From: Dipylidium caninum
Lineage: Eukaryota; Platyhelminthes; Cestoda; Cyclophyllidea; Dipylidiidae
Direction: 5' to 3'
NCBI GenBank assembly: GCA_017562135.1
Contig: QEYB01000338.1
Span: 124,001-188,000, forward strand
Length of the DNA stretch: 64,000 bases
Position 1 is the first letter of the stretch. The number at the start of each line of letters is the position of its first letter. The notes below the pieces were generated by a model. That model ran no database searches, had not been told where the DNA came from, and saw only the letters and a list, made by a program, of their open reading frames with translations. Below are positions 33,816-46,484 of this stretch, piece by piece. The translations under genes and the position numbers were made by a program.

Positions 33816-36800
33816 GACCATTCCACAAAATTATCGAATAGCAACGCGTTGCGCTACCCACGTGCGCTCAGACGAAGTGGCGATGAGGACGGATTAGCGG
33901 GGGGGGGGAGGTGAGGGGAGTCCAAACGAAATATTAGACAATGGAAAAATTTCGACTCTCGGAAATATAAGAGAAGGCGTCACACAGTTTTGAGAAGGAT
34001 TTGCGATACTTCTTCACAACTTAACGTTACACTAGGCTTATTCTTCTCTTCATGTAATGTCTCTTGATCGAAGTAAGTAAGGAGCATTTTCGATGGTTTG
34101 CACTACCGACCGCCTAATGTAGCGTAGAAATAAAATAGGTCTTCTTGCCGATTAATTTTTCTTGGGAAAAGTATAAAACTAACCAGAGTTATGTTATTAC
34201 CACGGTGATGCAGCACCACCGTCGTTTCGTCATATTACCTTAAATATCCTGTGGCATCGATGGAGCTTTGAGAACGGCTCTGTAAACAATTTGTCAAATA
34301 ATACTTAGACACAACGTCTAATCACTTCGTTTACAGCGTCAACTTGCGGTTAATTCTTCTCCCTCCTCTAAGAATGAAATACTCTGATACGATCCTAGTA
34401 TCATGTTGAGCACTACGAGGAGAATCTATGTAGAAATAGTATATACCTGCAAATAACTGGACCATAATCCACTTCATTACAACAGATTTGCTATAGTCTC
34501 TTTGACATGGAGCAAATGCTACTAATTACAATTTCTCAAATTGTCTCTGACTGTTAAGTGTGAGAGACTCATAAATGCGATGACGAGAGCCTCGATACAC
34601 AGCAATCTAACGTCTGTTTTCACTTTGCAGAGGACAGCTTCTTTCTGTTCGGCCTCTTCGTAAGGCCTCAATCCCCTGACGTATATAAATTTAACGCATT
34701 TTTAATCTTTTCCGTCAAAGAAGGGAGGGTCTGAAATAAATTTCGAACACCTTAGCTCCAGTTCCGAAGTTAGAACTTCCTTGGGTGACATAGCGTTTCT
34801 CATTTACGACTTGCCAACCCCCTCGTCTACACGACTGACGCAACACTGGGTTGCGGTACGACTCCGCCTCACCTCCGGCTCTGCTCACCTCCTCTTCCAC
34901 TTTTCCTCCGTCTCATTCCCGGTTTCTCCCTCTACCTGACAGTAGCTAGTCTGGATATATCACCATCTATTTCCGTATAGATGGTTTTTTATTATGAGAA
35001 ATTACTCCTTCGACTTTCCACATTGTGACCAACATACTTAGTGCCATGATGTGAATAATCATTTCACAGTTATTTGCAGTTGTAATAAGAGGTGTGAAGA
35101 CCATCGAAGCATGATATAAATCTGGTCAAGCTGGGGGAAGGTCAATAACTTCCGCCTGACATTTGAACTTGATTGCCAACGCATTGAGATGAAAGGCGCT
35201 ATAAAGGTGTGTTAACACAACAATCCTCCAATTTCTCTTAGTACCCATGATATCTCGGACAGGGCTGTGACCTACAATACTAATCATGGTGCGCTGTTCA
35301 GCTCACGCGCTCACGCGGCTATGTGACTGCTACGGAACCCACAAGGGGATGGACGATTTCGCTGTCGCTAGGGGTAAGCGGAGACTGCCTCAGTCGGGAC
35401 ACTAATTACTTTGAGGAAGATAAAGATGAACCGTTGGAATTTGAGAATGAGAACACTGGAAGGATGTTGAATGCCCTCAGCACCATTTAGAAGGCGAGCG
35501 TTTTGGATTCGCAAGTTCTTGCATTTACTTTATCAAATCTTAATTATTTACTTTCGAGTAGAGTAGAATTTGCCGCTACTAGGCTAGTTAAATTCCGCCC
35601 TCTGTTCAAATATGAAATACTTCGAATTCCTTTACAATACTTCGAGAGAGAAAAAAAGGATTTATGGCAGTTACAATCAGAATCTATGTGGAGGACGTGT
35701 TACTTCCATCATTTGAGGCGTCGAATACCTCCGGCTGCTTTTGGGTGAGAATTCGGTCTGCATCATCAGTGAATAGCCCACAACCCCTAAGGCCGGATGC
35801 TCTAGAAACTGTATAATTACCGGTTTAACAAGATGTAATGAAGATGATTTAGTGGTTTTGAGCCTCGACACATAATCGCAGCCCTAAATAGGCTCACTTC
35901 AAACTTTATAAGGCCCGTGGATCACCATCCGCTCTTCCTCACGTGTATGCGTGAAAGTACACATCAATGCATGTTCGAGTCGTCACATTTACCCAGGAAA
36001 CCGTTTAAAATGAACAGTTCACAATGAAACGTGAGCGTATCCCTCACTTTCAGCATTCCTACTACACTGGTAACAAATCACCTTCTAGTTATCTTGTAAA
36101 ATTGCTCAAATTTCCTCTAATGAATGAGAAATATCATATTGATAGCCCCATGATATTAAAAAAATCTCCTCTAAGCCCATTTGAAGAGACATTTCGTTGT
36201 TTGGCAGATCCCATTCGTCTGTTTTTTTTTTAAATTCTGTTAAAGTACCATATTAAAATAACGGATTTGCTTTTTTACTTCTGCACGCATGGCCCTCAAC
36301 TTAAAAACAGTGTAGGTTTTCCTAAGGATAGCTCGATTTAACGTAGAAATCATCCCGGACCGTCCCCTCATCTTGTTGCACACTTTAATACCCCTTTCGC
36401 AAGTGGGGATGAAATCACCCATCCGAGTGCTTTTTGACAGATGACTTCACGTTCTTCCATGCCCCGTTTTGTCTCCGCATTGTCTACTTGATAGTCCCGA
36501 AGATAGAGCGGAAAAAAAAACAGTGAAATTACCCTTTTTTCCTTCGATATGGGCCAGATTTTTCACAATTTGAATGTTTCCAACTGAATTTCATACAAAC
36601 ATAGCCACCTCCATCCTGTTCAGTTCTCATAGTAAACAATTCTTGCTGCATCTACAACGAATGATGTAAGTCAAGTGAAAAAGTTATTTAACAACTAATC
36701 GACGTTCGTGGAGTTCAGAGAATGTAGTCAGTCAACTTTAAGGATTTTGTCAGATATGTTTTGGGAGGAGCAGGCGCTGAGGAAAATGCAACTGTCAAAG

Positions 36801-39800
36801 ATAGCAAAAGGTTTTTCCAAGTGTCGCAATTTCTCGAAAATTACAACACCCCACACTATTCTCTCCACCAGACCCCTTGTCAATGACAATGGAGCTTACA
36901 GGGCGTTGGTGGTCTTTTCGAACTGGTAGGTTACTTAGGTTTAATGTGGAACTTTCTCTTTAATTCGGCACCGTTTGTTACAAAAATGCTAACATTTTCA
37001 AATCACATTAACCACCTGAGGCGACGTAGAACTCGCGAAAGAATGCAACGAATTAGGTGTAGGCCTCTCAGTTTACTCCCATCTGGATAACAAGCGACAT
37101 CGTAGAATGCTTTGAGATGTCATCCCAGTAAGACAGAATATTGTATGGATAAGTCTGTTTCACGCCTGAATGCGGTTTTTTCAAGGCACGAAGAGATAAG
37201 CGGTAGACGTGTGACTGCGATTTCGGTCACGCAGGTTATATTCGGGGGAGCCGAGTCTGTGTCGAACAAATGCGAAAAACAGATCAGCCAATGTGCTAAA
37301 TCATCAGTTGAGCATATGCTGGAAACATCAGATTGACCTCATGCTCAGTTTAACATGATTTTAACCTTCGGAACTCAATTTCACCTGCACGCATTAGTCG
37401 GTGTACAGACTTTTACACTGACTCTTTTTTCTTTTATCATAAATTTATCCCTCGGTCAAGCTTATAACAGCCTTTGCGTAATGTTGACACCCCAAAAGGT
37501 TTACATTATCTTAATCGATTAGGGACAAATTGACACCTCCCGGATCACGGATTTCCTACCTCTCTCTGGTTAATTTCAATGAACGAAAAGGGCTGGTATT
37601 ATCCGCATTTTCATTCATTATTTTCTTAGACATGCTGCAATAAAAATCGTATTTTTTTACCTTAAAGTTATCATCGTAAAAAAGCGAGGACTCTTCTTCA
37701 TGCCTAATGCCACAAATGCGTCTAAATAGGGTCTGTTCGAGTTGTCACATCGCCTTTTCGTATCATCTTAGACTAGGATTTAAACTAGTCTGCTGATAAC
37801 AAAAAGAGGCAAAAATTTATAAATGTCCCGGACATCGTAGCAGAGGAAGACGCGTGAAGTGGCGACCAATTTACGTGTGCAATTTAATACACAACATAAA
37901 TATCTCTACAATTTGAACATTTCTTGTGCTCGAGTCATGCGTCCACCTTATTTAGAGACGTATTTCGGCGACCCGTTGAATGAGGAACAACGGCTAGGTA
38001 GGGAATCGTATGTTAACAACGGAAAATGAGAGATGCTCAGGCAACAGTCTAAGTATATGAGGCAGTACTTTGTGATGTTTTCAATCACCATGTTGGATTC
38101 GTTTGCATTAAGGTTGCTTTTATTTAATTCGTTTCGACAAATTGGGATCTGTATGTCTTTCCGAGTTCCACCATTAGTCTTTAACGTCAATGTTTCATAC
38201 TCAACTACGAAGGGAGGAAGTAATCATTATAAATGTCTTAATCTGGTACATGAGGTGTCCGATGAACAAAATGCGTGCTTTTCTAAGAAATGTCATTCTG
38301 CCTTCCCGGCGCATCGACAAAGAAAATTTACATATCCAGACATATGAACGAACAGCTACCGTAGACCTCAACCGGTCAGAATGTTTCGCACCTTCACAAA
38401 TCCCACGAAAACGCAAAACCCGGCCAACCGCATTCTCAAGGCTTTGGACTCTCTATTAATTTTGGTTAGTAGTAAGAGATTCGAACAACAGTATATCCCG
38501 CAAATCTATTCAATCGACTTTGCTTTCTCGTGCCAATATGGAAAAAATTAGTCCGTCTTCCTGCAAGCCAATTAATGGGCAGTTTATAACCCAATAAGCC
38601 TTTATAGTGCAGGTTTACCAGTGTTATGATGTCGGCTAGCAACAATGGGTTTGACGATCTTCGCTTGGATTTCAATCACGGCATTGTGAACGTTTCGATT
38701 CCGCCGAGTATCTGGCAGCCTTGCCTCATATTGCTGAAAAGCTCCCTTGCTAGGGTAAATCTTATCAGAACCACCCCAATATTTTGCATTTGTCGTTTTT
38801 CAGCGAAAAAAGGCTGTGCCAAGAGTATTTGAGTGATTTTCTATTCTAAACACTATGGCCTTCTCCCCAGTAGAATAAACAATTGGTTAGACTCCAAAAC
38901 CGTTATTGTAATCAAATAGCTTTGATTCGTATTAGATAAAATTCAGCTTCAACTAAAAAATTTGTTGTTTCCGTTGATGATTAAAATTAAACCGTACCGC
39001 AATGAGGGTAAACTAGGTGGAAAAATGTTATCAATGCATAATTTTTTAAGAAATATCTGTAAGCTCGTCTGTAACGTTTGCTCTTTATTAATACCAACTT
39101 CCGCCGCCTACGGAGCACTTACCGACACACCACCAATTTTTGGAGGCCACGTATTCAACAAAATTGCCCCAAACCAGTTTCTCTCATGCCAAGCTTGGTC
39201 GAAAGTTATAGATTCGCCTTCCTACTATTCACCTGAGCTCGCTCAAAAGCTCATACTAACAACAGATATCCGTGGCTTTTGTAATTGGCTATAAAAATCG
39301 GCCGCACCGAACTCATTGGACTGAACCAATAGGGAGAGGGGGGGGGGATTAACACTGCGGACCAATTGTTTCGTTGTGCCAAGTCTTATAGCTAGGACTG
39401 AGAAGGAAGAACATGTGGTTCAAATGGAAATAGGCTATCCAAATGGTGTTGCCGGTTTAATGAGAAACATTTTTAAAGGAAGTTCAGACGAGCCAAGTGA
39501 ATCATAAAATACTTTGAATATTGCAAAACTGCAAACTTGCAGTTAAAAAAAAAATTTCAAACATTGCATGTTGTGCACCAATAGGGCTACCTCTTTTTCC
39601 ACATTTATGGTCTTTCGAAACAATAAACTACTCCACACGCCCCACTTTTGTAATCTTGTTAAATGCATACCTGGGAGGCATGGGAGCAAGCTAGTTATAA
39701 GGAACTCACTACAATTTGTTAATTTGAAGTTGTGTAGGCATAAATTAACGAAATTTTGATCCAAGGACGGAATGCACCAATTAAGTAGTCTTGAACATCG

Positions 39801-40598
39801 TGCACACGTTTGCTGAAAAGTCTTCAATTTCTCAAATTTACCATCAGCAGATATCTACTGATGAGTCCCAAAAAATAAAATTACAGTAATCGAAGGAAGC
39901 TTTCTGAAATTTGGAGGACGAGTTTCTTTCTAATATCCAGTAGCGAGCATCCGCCAACCGACCGCGAACAACCAAATCCGGCGCCAAAATTTCGCCATCT
40001 TTATTTAACACTAATACCAAAGATAAACAATGTAGATACGTGGGTGCTTACATAAAAATCTTGATTCCCCACGGAGTGGCCTTAGCAGATTACAAAAAAA
40101 TCACTTCAAGGGAAAAGTGAGACAACCTGAGGCGAGTTACAGACTTCTCCTGACAGAAGCGGTAGGGACGGGGCAACACACTGATGACTCCCAACCCGTT
40201 TTTTTTTCAGTTACTGAGGTTGTCCATAACACAGAAGATGTCAAATTCAAACTCAAGCTAACATTACTTGGAGTTTGAAGACAAGTGAACAGTCTAATCA
40301 TCACACGAGGTGGCGGGACTTCCACACACTTTGAAACAGGAAGGTAGGAATGAAAACAGTCACGGATTCCGCTAAATTGGCACAGAAGTAGTCTAGGTTT
40401 AAACTCACCCAGCCACCCAGGAAACCAAGCTGAAAATCCCATTTTTAATGCTCCATGTATAGAATAGAAAGATGTATTAAGGTGTTTTCGTGCTACCAAT
40501 TTCAAACGAAGGCAACTTCAACTATTTCTTTAACCTGTACTAGTAGACCTAGGCGGATAGTTAGTTTTATACGAGTGTAGGAATAATCAAGGTAAGAA
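33816..40598. other. Gene-poor region between the small basic protein gene and WASF
   Basis: About 6.8 kb of AT-rich DNA with homopolymer runs, for example G runs near 33899 and 39340. No frame shows recognisable domains or convincing splice-linked coding blocks. Frames such as 38033-38347, 38962-39294 and 40137-40505 look random in composition. Small or fast-evolving genes could be missed. Confidence 0.45.
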
Positions 40599-40604
40599 TT
40601 TATT
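40599..40604 (-). terminator. Poly(A) signal of WASF gene
   Basis: AATAAA on the minus strand about 130 nt beyond the WASF stop codon at 40733. Confidence 0.5.
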
Positions 40605-40732
40605 CAAATGCAATGAATGTATTTAATTCATAAGACCACAATCAGATAGCTGCAATAGATAATAAATTAACAAGAGATAATTGAGTAAACCAAATATAAA
40701 CGCATGCATCAGAGGGCTGCGCTTTCCGCATT

Positions 40733-43700
40733 CTAGTCCTCCCATCCGCACGAGTCGCTTGTCTTATCATCATCATCCTCTGAGGTGTTCTCCAAGCACT
40801 GCCTCCTCCTGCTCACCATTTCGAAAATAGCCTTAAGATTAAAGTGGACAAGTTAATTACCGCAATTTATTTCTGACATTATAAGGTGATTTTGGGAGTA
40901 ACACGGACACCCTGTATGTGAACCAGAAATGGTAGAATCCATAAGTTTAAACGTACAGAAACGTCGCAGATACGACTTGCGGTAGAATCTTTCGGCTCCA
41001 CTTTCGGTGGTAGCTGCCTTTCGCTGACCTTGCGTAATTGGAAACTGCCGGACCGGATGTCAGATAGTAGGTCTCGTGGAGGACCAGGTAGGACCGGCTT
41101 CGAAGAGGATTCACTAGTTGCTGCAGAAGCAGGAGGGAAAGGGGGCGGTGGTGGCGGAGGCGGGGGTGGAAGTGCTGTTGGATGTTCAGCATGAAAGGAT
41201 GCCGAGAGGAGATTGTCGGAACTGTTGGTCATTACTGCAGGCGGTGGCGGTGGTGGAAGTAAATCAGCGCTTACATTCAAAGCGTCACCGCTACCGTCAA
41301 GTTGTGGCTAATTTGCATAAATACGAACTACTTAGGAGATATAAATAAAAGTCATATCTAAGACCACTTTGGAAACCCACAGACAGAGAGGGCGCATAAG
41401 GTGGAAGACTATGGATCGGTTCGACTGAAAGAGCTCCACTTCCGCAAACGCTACCACTGTTTCCGCCAATCGAGGAGACGGAGAGGTCCATTAAGGGCGG
41501 AGGAGGAGGTGGTGGTGGTGGTGAATCACAAGGACTTGTCACGAGGCCAGCATCTTCAAAAAAAAAGGAATATGGACAAATCATAATCAAAACTTTACAC
41601 GATTGAACATCGAAGGGCATATGTTAACGTAGGAGCGGAGAGAAATAGGCAGGATTTTAACATAAAGACCCACAAGGACTCCTTCAGAAAAGATGAGAGG
41701 AATCTTGGACCAAAATTAACTCCTCGGAGGAAATAGAATGAGGTAACAAATAATTGTGGAGTAATAGACTCCTATAGACAAACAATTTCGGTGATCTTAT
41801 TGATCGTAATTTGCACAAATAACGTAAAAACGTGGTATTTTTGGCCCTATTTTGAAATAAATTTGTTGAAAAACGTTCCTAACGAAAAGAATAGTAATTA
41901 AGTAGAATAAAGTTGGAAGAGATGAAATACTACCCTCAAATATAAACGTAATAAAACAATTCATGTCATTATAGTGGCTAATTTGTAAGAAAAACTATCC
42001 CAGCTTGGGGGGAGACTCAGGACAGGTGGGGGTTATATTACTTATACCCCGCTTTATATATTGAAAAAAAGCAATTGGTAAAGGGCTGGGTCTGTATGTG
42101 AACAAAGCCACACAAAATTTCGACCTAAACTTCGTGACAACGGTAAACATCATATCCATGTGTAAATACACCCATCTCTAATGGTATTCGGAATGTATAC
42201 AAGTGGCAAATGGATGAGATAACCACTTTAGTCAAGGAAAAAGACCACAAGAGCACGTAGAAGAAAATATCGGCTAAAACTATCGCCTATCATCTGGCAG
42301 CACGTTATTTTAGAGAAGTAGTAACTTTAAAAAAGGTAGCCAAAATTAGTAAGTAGAGGGCTTCTCACAGTGGAAAACTGCGTGAAACGTAAAAATACTA
42401 ACTACTAAAGTGACATTAAACTGCCTTAGAGTAATGAAGCCTTCGCCAATCTCTCTTGTGGCAACAGGCCTGCCAGTGGAAGGTTAATAGATCAATCAGC
42501 CACAAAGAGATGTGAAATTACAAAATATTAATAAGTCTGCCTGAGACATTGTGAAAAACACTTCTAGTTTACGGTTATGAAAAAGCAATAAGACTAATAA
42601 CCGTCAAAAAAAGATTTTGGAGGAATATTAATAAAGACGAATTCTCCTATTTTTGAATGGCAAGGCATAACGGAAAAAAAGCAAGGTGGGAGAATGAACG
42701 TCTAAGCATTGTCTATTAGATTCACAGAACGGTTTCAGTTAAAAGTAAACAAATGACAATTCTTAAGCTGTGGGAAATAACCAAGAAAAAAGTCAAGGTT
42801 TCACTCTCACAAGTGGATACGTCTCGAGATCTGCCTAGGATGCCATCAAGGAAATTAATTCTTCGTTTAAATGATTCGACATACCAATTAATATCCTTTT
42901 ACTATATCAAAGACACCTAAAAGCAGCCGAAATTAGATTTAGAACTGTTGGTTATACCTGCTCCAACACTAAGCGAACTTTGAAATCTGTGGCGAATAGA
43001 TCCACACCGAGCAAGTGTAAACGGGTTCTGATAAAAAAATGTGCGTTGAACAAGTGTATGCACGACTTAATAAGAGCATAAAATTAGCGAACTGACCACT
43101 GCCGCCACGATGGTAGGGGAAGTTTGAAGCAGAGCGAGAGGCGCCGGAGACCCACTCACTGGGGTGAGTCAGAGTTTCCTCGGGTTCGCCGTACTCCGAG
43201 CAAGCCACCATATCATTCCCTTCGCTCCTAATCGGCGTCGGTAAGGTCATTGGAAGTGGTTGGGACTGCTGTTGTTGAGGTTGGGATTGTTGCTGTTGTG
43301 GTATAAATTTCTGTTGTAACGGTGGGTAGTCACTCACACCTAGAGTTGATGAGGGATTTGATTTGGGTTTCGGACGCTATAACCCAAAAATATAACAGAA
43401 CTACAAGTAAAGGTATGTAGGAAGTGCATTCACAAAAAGCCCCCCAAGTTCTTATATTAATACTTTAGTGATTCCAACCTAATCAGAAAAGTATTTCGGA
43501 AATCAACATCGCAACAAACTTAAAAACTCATTTCAAATAATTTATGCACTACTAGAAAGAAACTAAATCGATGTAAACTAGCTAGATTGTAGAGAAAATA
43601 AAAGATCATAAAAACCTACTTTCTTCTTGACTGCTTTTTTATTCCCTTTCACACCACCTGAATTAACGCCTGCGATCCCACAACCAAGCCCATCGAAAGC

Positions 43701-44209
43701 ATCTTCCAACATTTCCTTGCGCCATAGGTCGAAAAAGAATCGGGGATCAGAATAAAGTCTCGCTGTGTTCTTTCCATCATCCCTTAATGCGTCCATCACA
43801 TGCAAAGGTGGCGGTGCCTCCGCTGCTTCGTACTGCGCCTCCATGCAGCGTGGCTTAGTGCTGCGGTGAAGCACCTGACTGTCCAACACTTGCTCCCTAG
43901 TGCCGGTTACTGGGGCCGTAAGATGCTGCAGTCCGACAGAGAGAAATTCTTCATTGGTGGGCAGAGACTTAAGGGTAGTAGTGACACTAGTGACACGCTC
44001 CTCAATACGTCCCAAACGCGCGGAGATAGCAAGTAAATCTGTGGTGAGTTCCTCAAAGATTTCGGAAGCGACCGAGGCCACTGAAGACATTTGATGCATG
44101 AGGTTACAAAGGGTCTCGTTAGAGACAAATTCGAGTTCATTGTCTATCTTCTCCGGCATGCGGACCTGGCTGATGTTTATCGGCTGAATGGTGTAACGTG
44201 GGTGGGCAT
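40733..44209 (-). CDS. WASF: WAVE/SCAR (WASF) actin nucleation-promoting factor
   Basis: WAVE proteins work in the five-subunit WAVE regulatory complex and activate Arp2/3 downstream of Rac. Exons: 44165-43620, 43376-43097, 41553-41381, 41307-40963, 40831-40733, all phases agreeing. A 12-nt first exon (44209-44198) with a 32-nt intron is proposed to supply the start; otherwise translation starts at 44159. Total about 478-484 residues. The N-terminal WAVE homology domain reads NELEFVSNETL, then RDDGKNTARLYSDPRFFFDLWRKEML cut by a lysine-rich end (human RDDGKE, YTDPSYFFDLW). A Q/P-rich centre and poly-proline tracts follow, then the WH2 motif RDLLSDIRSGSFQLRKV, the central helix AIFEMVSRRRQ and an acidic tail EDDDDK ending near a tryptophan (GWED-stop). 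The exon 3/4 junction donor is weak; the rest is firm. Confidence 0.93.
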
Positions 44210-46484
44210 TTTATCGATGGGCGTTCAAGCTAAAAGCGAAAAAATGGCAGTGCCACAATCGAATGCGGGGAAAGAACTCAACGCAAGACATTAACGCAAG
44301 GTCAGGGGACTTAACAGACAAGTTTGGCTTGAAATAACTATACGATATGTGAAAGCATTAGCTGGGTGAAGTAAACAAATTAAAATCCGTGCTCATGTTG
44401 CAAAACAATCTCAAGGAAATGGTAAAGCAGGCAAATAAATAAAGCAAAAGGCAGGCACCAACACATAAAGTACCGGAAGAGCGCTACAAAAAGGGCTTCC
44501 TTAAATGCATAAAATCTTTGCAGAAAAAAAGTAGTACATACTACTTCAACGGATCCCCAGGAGTAGCAACGCGAACGGTACAATTCCAACTACGCGCCGC
44601 GAACGCCGATTGGGCAGTGAACCAACCCACAGCAGGTTGTGGTTGGCCAATTTTTGAAAGAACCGGTAGCTGGCTCCATTTTTTAGCGCAGAATAATTAT
44701 TAGTGTTTGACGTTATTATTTAGAGTTTATTTTTAATTGCTTTGTCGCAGCATTAATTTTTATTTTTACATTATTTAAAGACGTATACCAGCTTCACTAT
44801 ATTTTAATAGCCTGCAAAATTCTCAGTAAATACGCTAAAAATTCATTTCATTTCCAAACGTCTAATGCGGTATAAAGATTTAGCTTGATCAAGTTATAAT
44901 TTCGTTTCTAAGAACCAATGTGACGTTGACAACCTCTTTCACCAAATTACATTCGTCGATATGCTCCTAACCATTCTGGACAGACCAGCACTTTTTCCTC
45001 GGCTGAATGTAGTGTCAGCTATCACGCCAACATTAAGTACACTTATCATAACCAAGGTGTTAATGTAGGGAAGATTTTGGAGGTACATGTGAAATTGGTG
45101 GGGCACATTTTCATAGTCCCACCAGTGGCCTTACCTGTCTCTGGCTTAAATTTATGAACTAAATGATGTTCAGTTCGTTTTGTCATCCCCAAAACATCAA
45201 CATATAAGAAGCCGTTAATTTGTGCATATTTCTAATGACCGCCGTATTTAAAGTTGGGCCATGACATACGTCCTTAATTCCTTAATGCATTAATCCTCAT
45301 GGTTTCTTCACAACTTTTTAAGGTTTTCCGTTCATCACCCGCTGTTGTCTTATTCATCCCCTACCTTTGATTACGGTTTTATAGTGGGTGCGGCTAGGGC
45401 CAAGCCGGACCTCCATCGTTCCTTCTTTCACATCGGATAAATATTAATTAAACTAACCACAGTTGTGCTCTGTTCTTGACATAGTTATGGGGTACTGCAA
45501 AAGTCGGTGAAAATAGGCGGGCTAGAGATTGGAGTTCGAACTGAAACCATAGGATAAAGGCACAAACTCGCTTGAAGAACAATGGGAGTCACTCTTATGC
45601 ATACTTGAAATTGTCTATCCATTAGTAGGAGAAAACTCTTCAGGACCAAAATTTAAATTATGGATCTGAAAATGTCGGTAGCGTATTTTTTAGTTTACAA
45701 CAGGCGGTGATTCACAAGTACACTTACCGATTCTGGCTGAGTAAAAGGACAAATTGCTTCCAAGATCTGTGTCAAAACACTGGTGTATAGGCATGTGAAG
45801 CTTCGAAAATGGATTAGCGAAAGCGAAATCACATGGTTTAAGAAGAGTATCTTTTTTATTTAAGGTGTGGTCACATGTTTCTCTAATGTACTATGACAAA
45901 TGCAAAATAAACACTTAAATGAGGAAATACACAAAAAGCAAAGATTTTGCAAAGGCGTGATATATGCACAGATGGAGACAATGTTTAATGACCCGTTGGG
46001 GAGAATTGGGAATGCCAAAGTATTCCTCAGCTCACCGATTTACGATTAAAGTCGGATGCAATTTTTACTTAATTGACTCACTAATGTTTTTAAACTTGAC
46101 ATCGCTCTAATATGCGAATATTCGGATGTAAAGGTGGAAGCTGACGTGCTGTTAACGGTGTTATCTTTCAAATTACATGTTCTATGCCTCCTGAGTTCCC
46201 TTCGTGTCCAAGCGATGCACGAGCGCGTGCTAATTATCGCTTGATCGGGCACGCGAGAGGAGATGTAAAATGTCCTCCCACCGCCCCAGTTTCTTCAACT
46301 CCCCCTCACTGCCTCATGCCTCCCCATCTGTGGTACCTCTAATTAAACTGTGTGCCGCATCGGCACACACCACTCTTAGTCGCACGGGAAATGGGGAATA
46401 AAATCCACAACTTGGTCTGGATGAGCCTATACGTGGTAATGGAAACTATCTGTATGTCGCATGTACGTTTTAACTGAGCTACCA
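44210..46484. other. Intergenic region WASF / CDK inhibitor
   Basis: The WASF promoter should lie in the first few hundred bases. Opposed CCAAT boxes sit at 44609-44613 (ATTGG) and 44647-44651 (CCAAT), about 400 nt upstream. The rest, up to the CDK-inhibitor stop, shows no recognised gene. Confidence 0.45.

Noticed and set aside
40137..40505. 122-codon minus-strand frame beyond the WASF stop
   Set aside because: Composition looks random, no motifs, and it lies past the WASF poly(A) signal.
45520..45550. GTTCGAAC-containing stretch resembling a tRNA B box
   Set aside because: No A box and no foldable acceptor stem at the right distance; no tRNA could be supported anywhere by eye.
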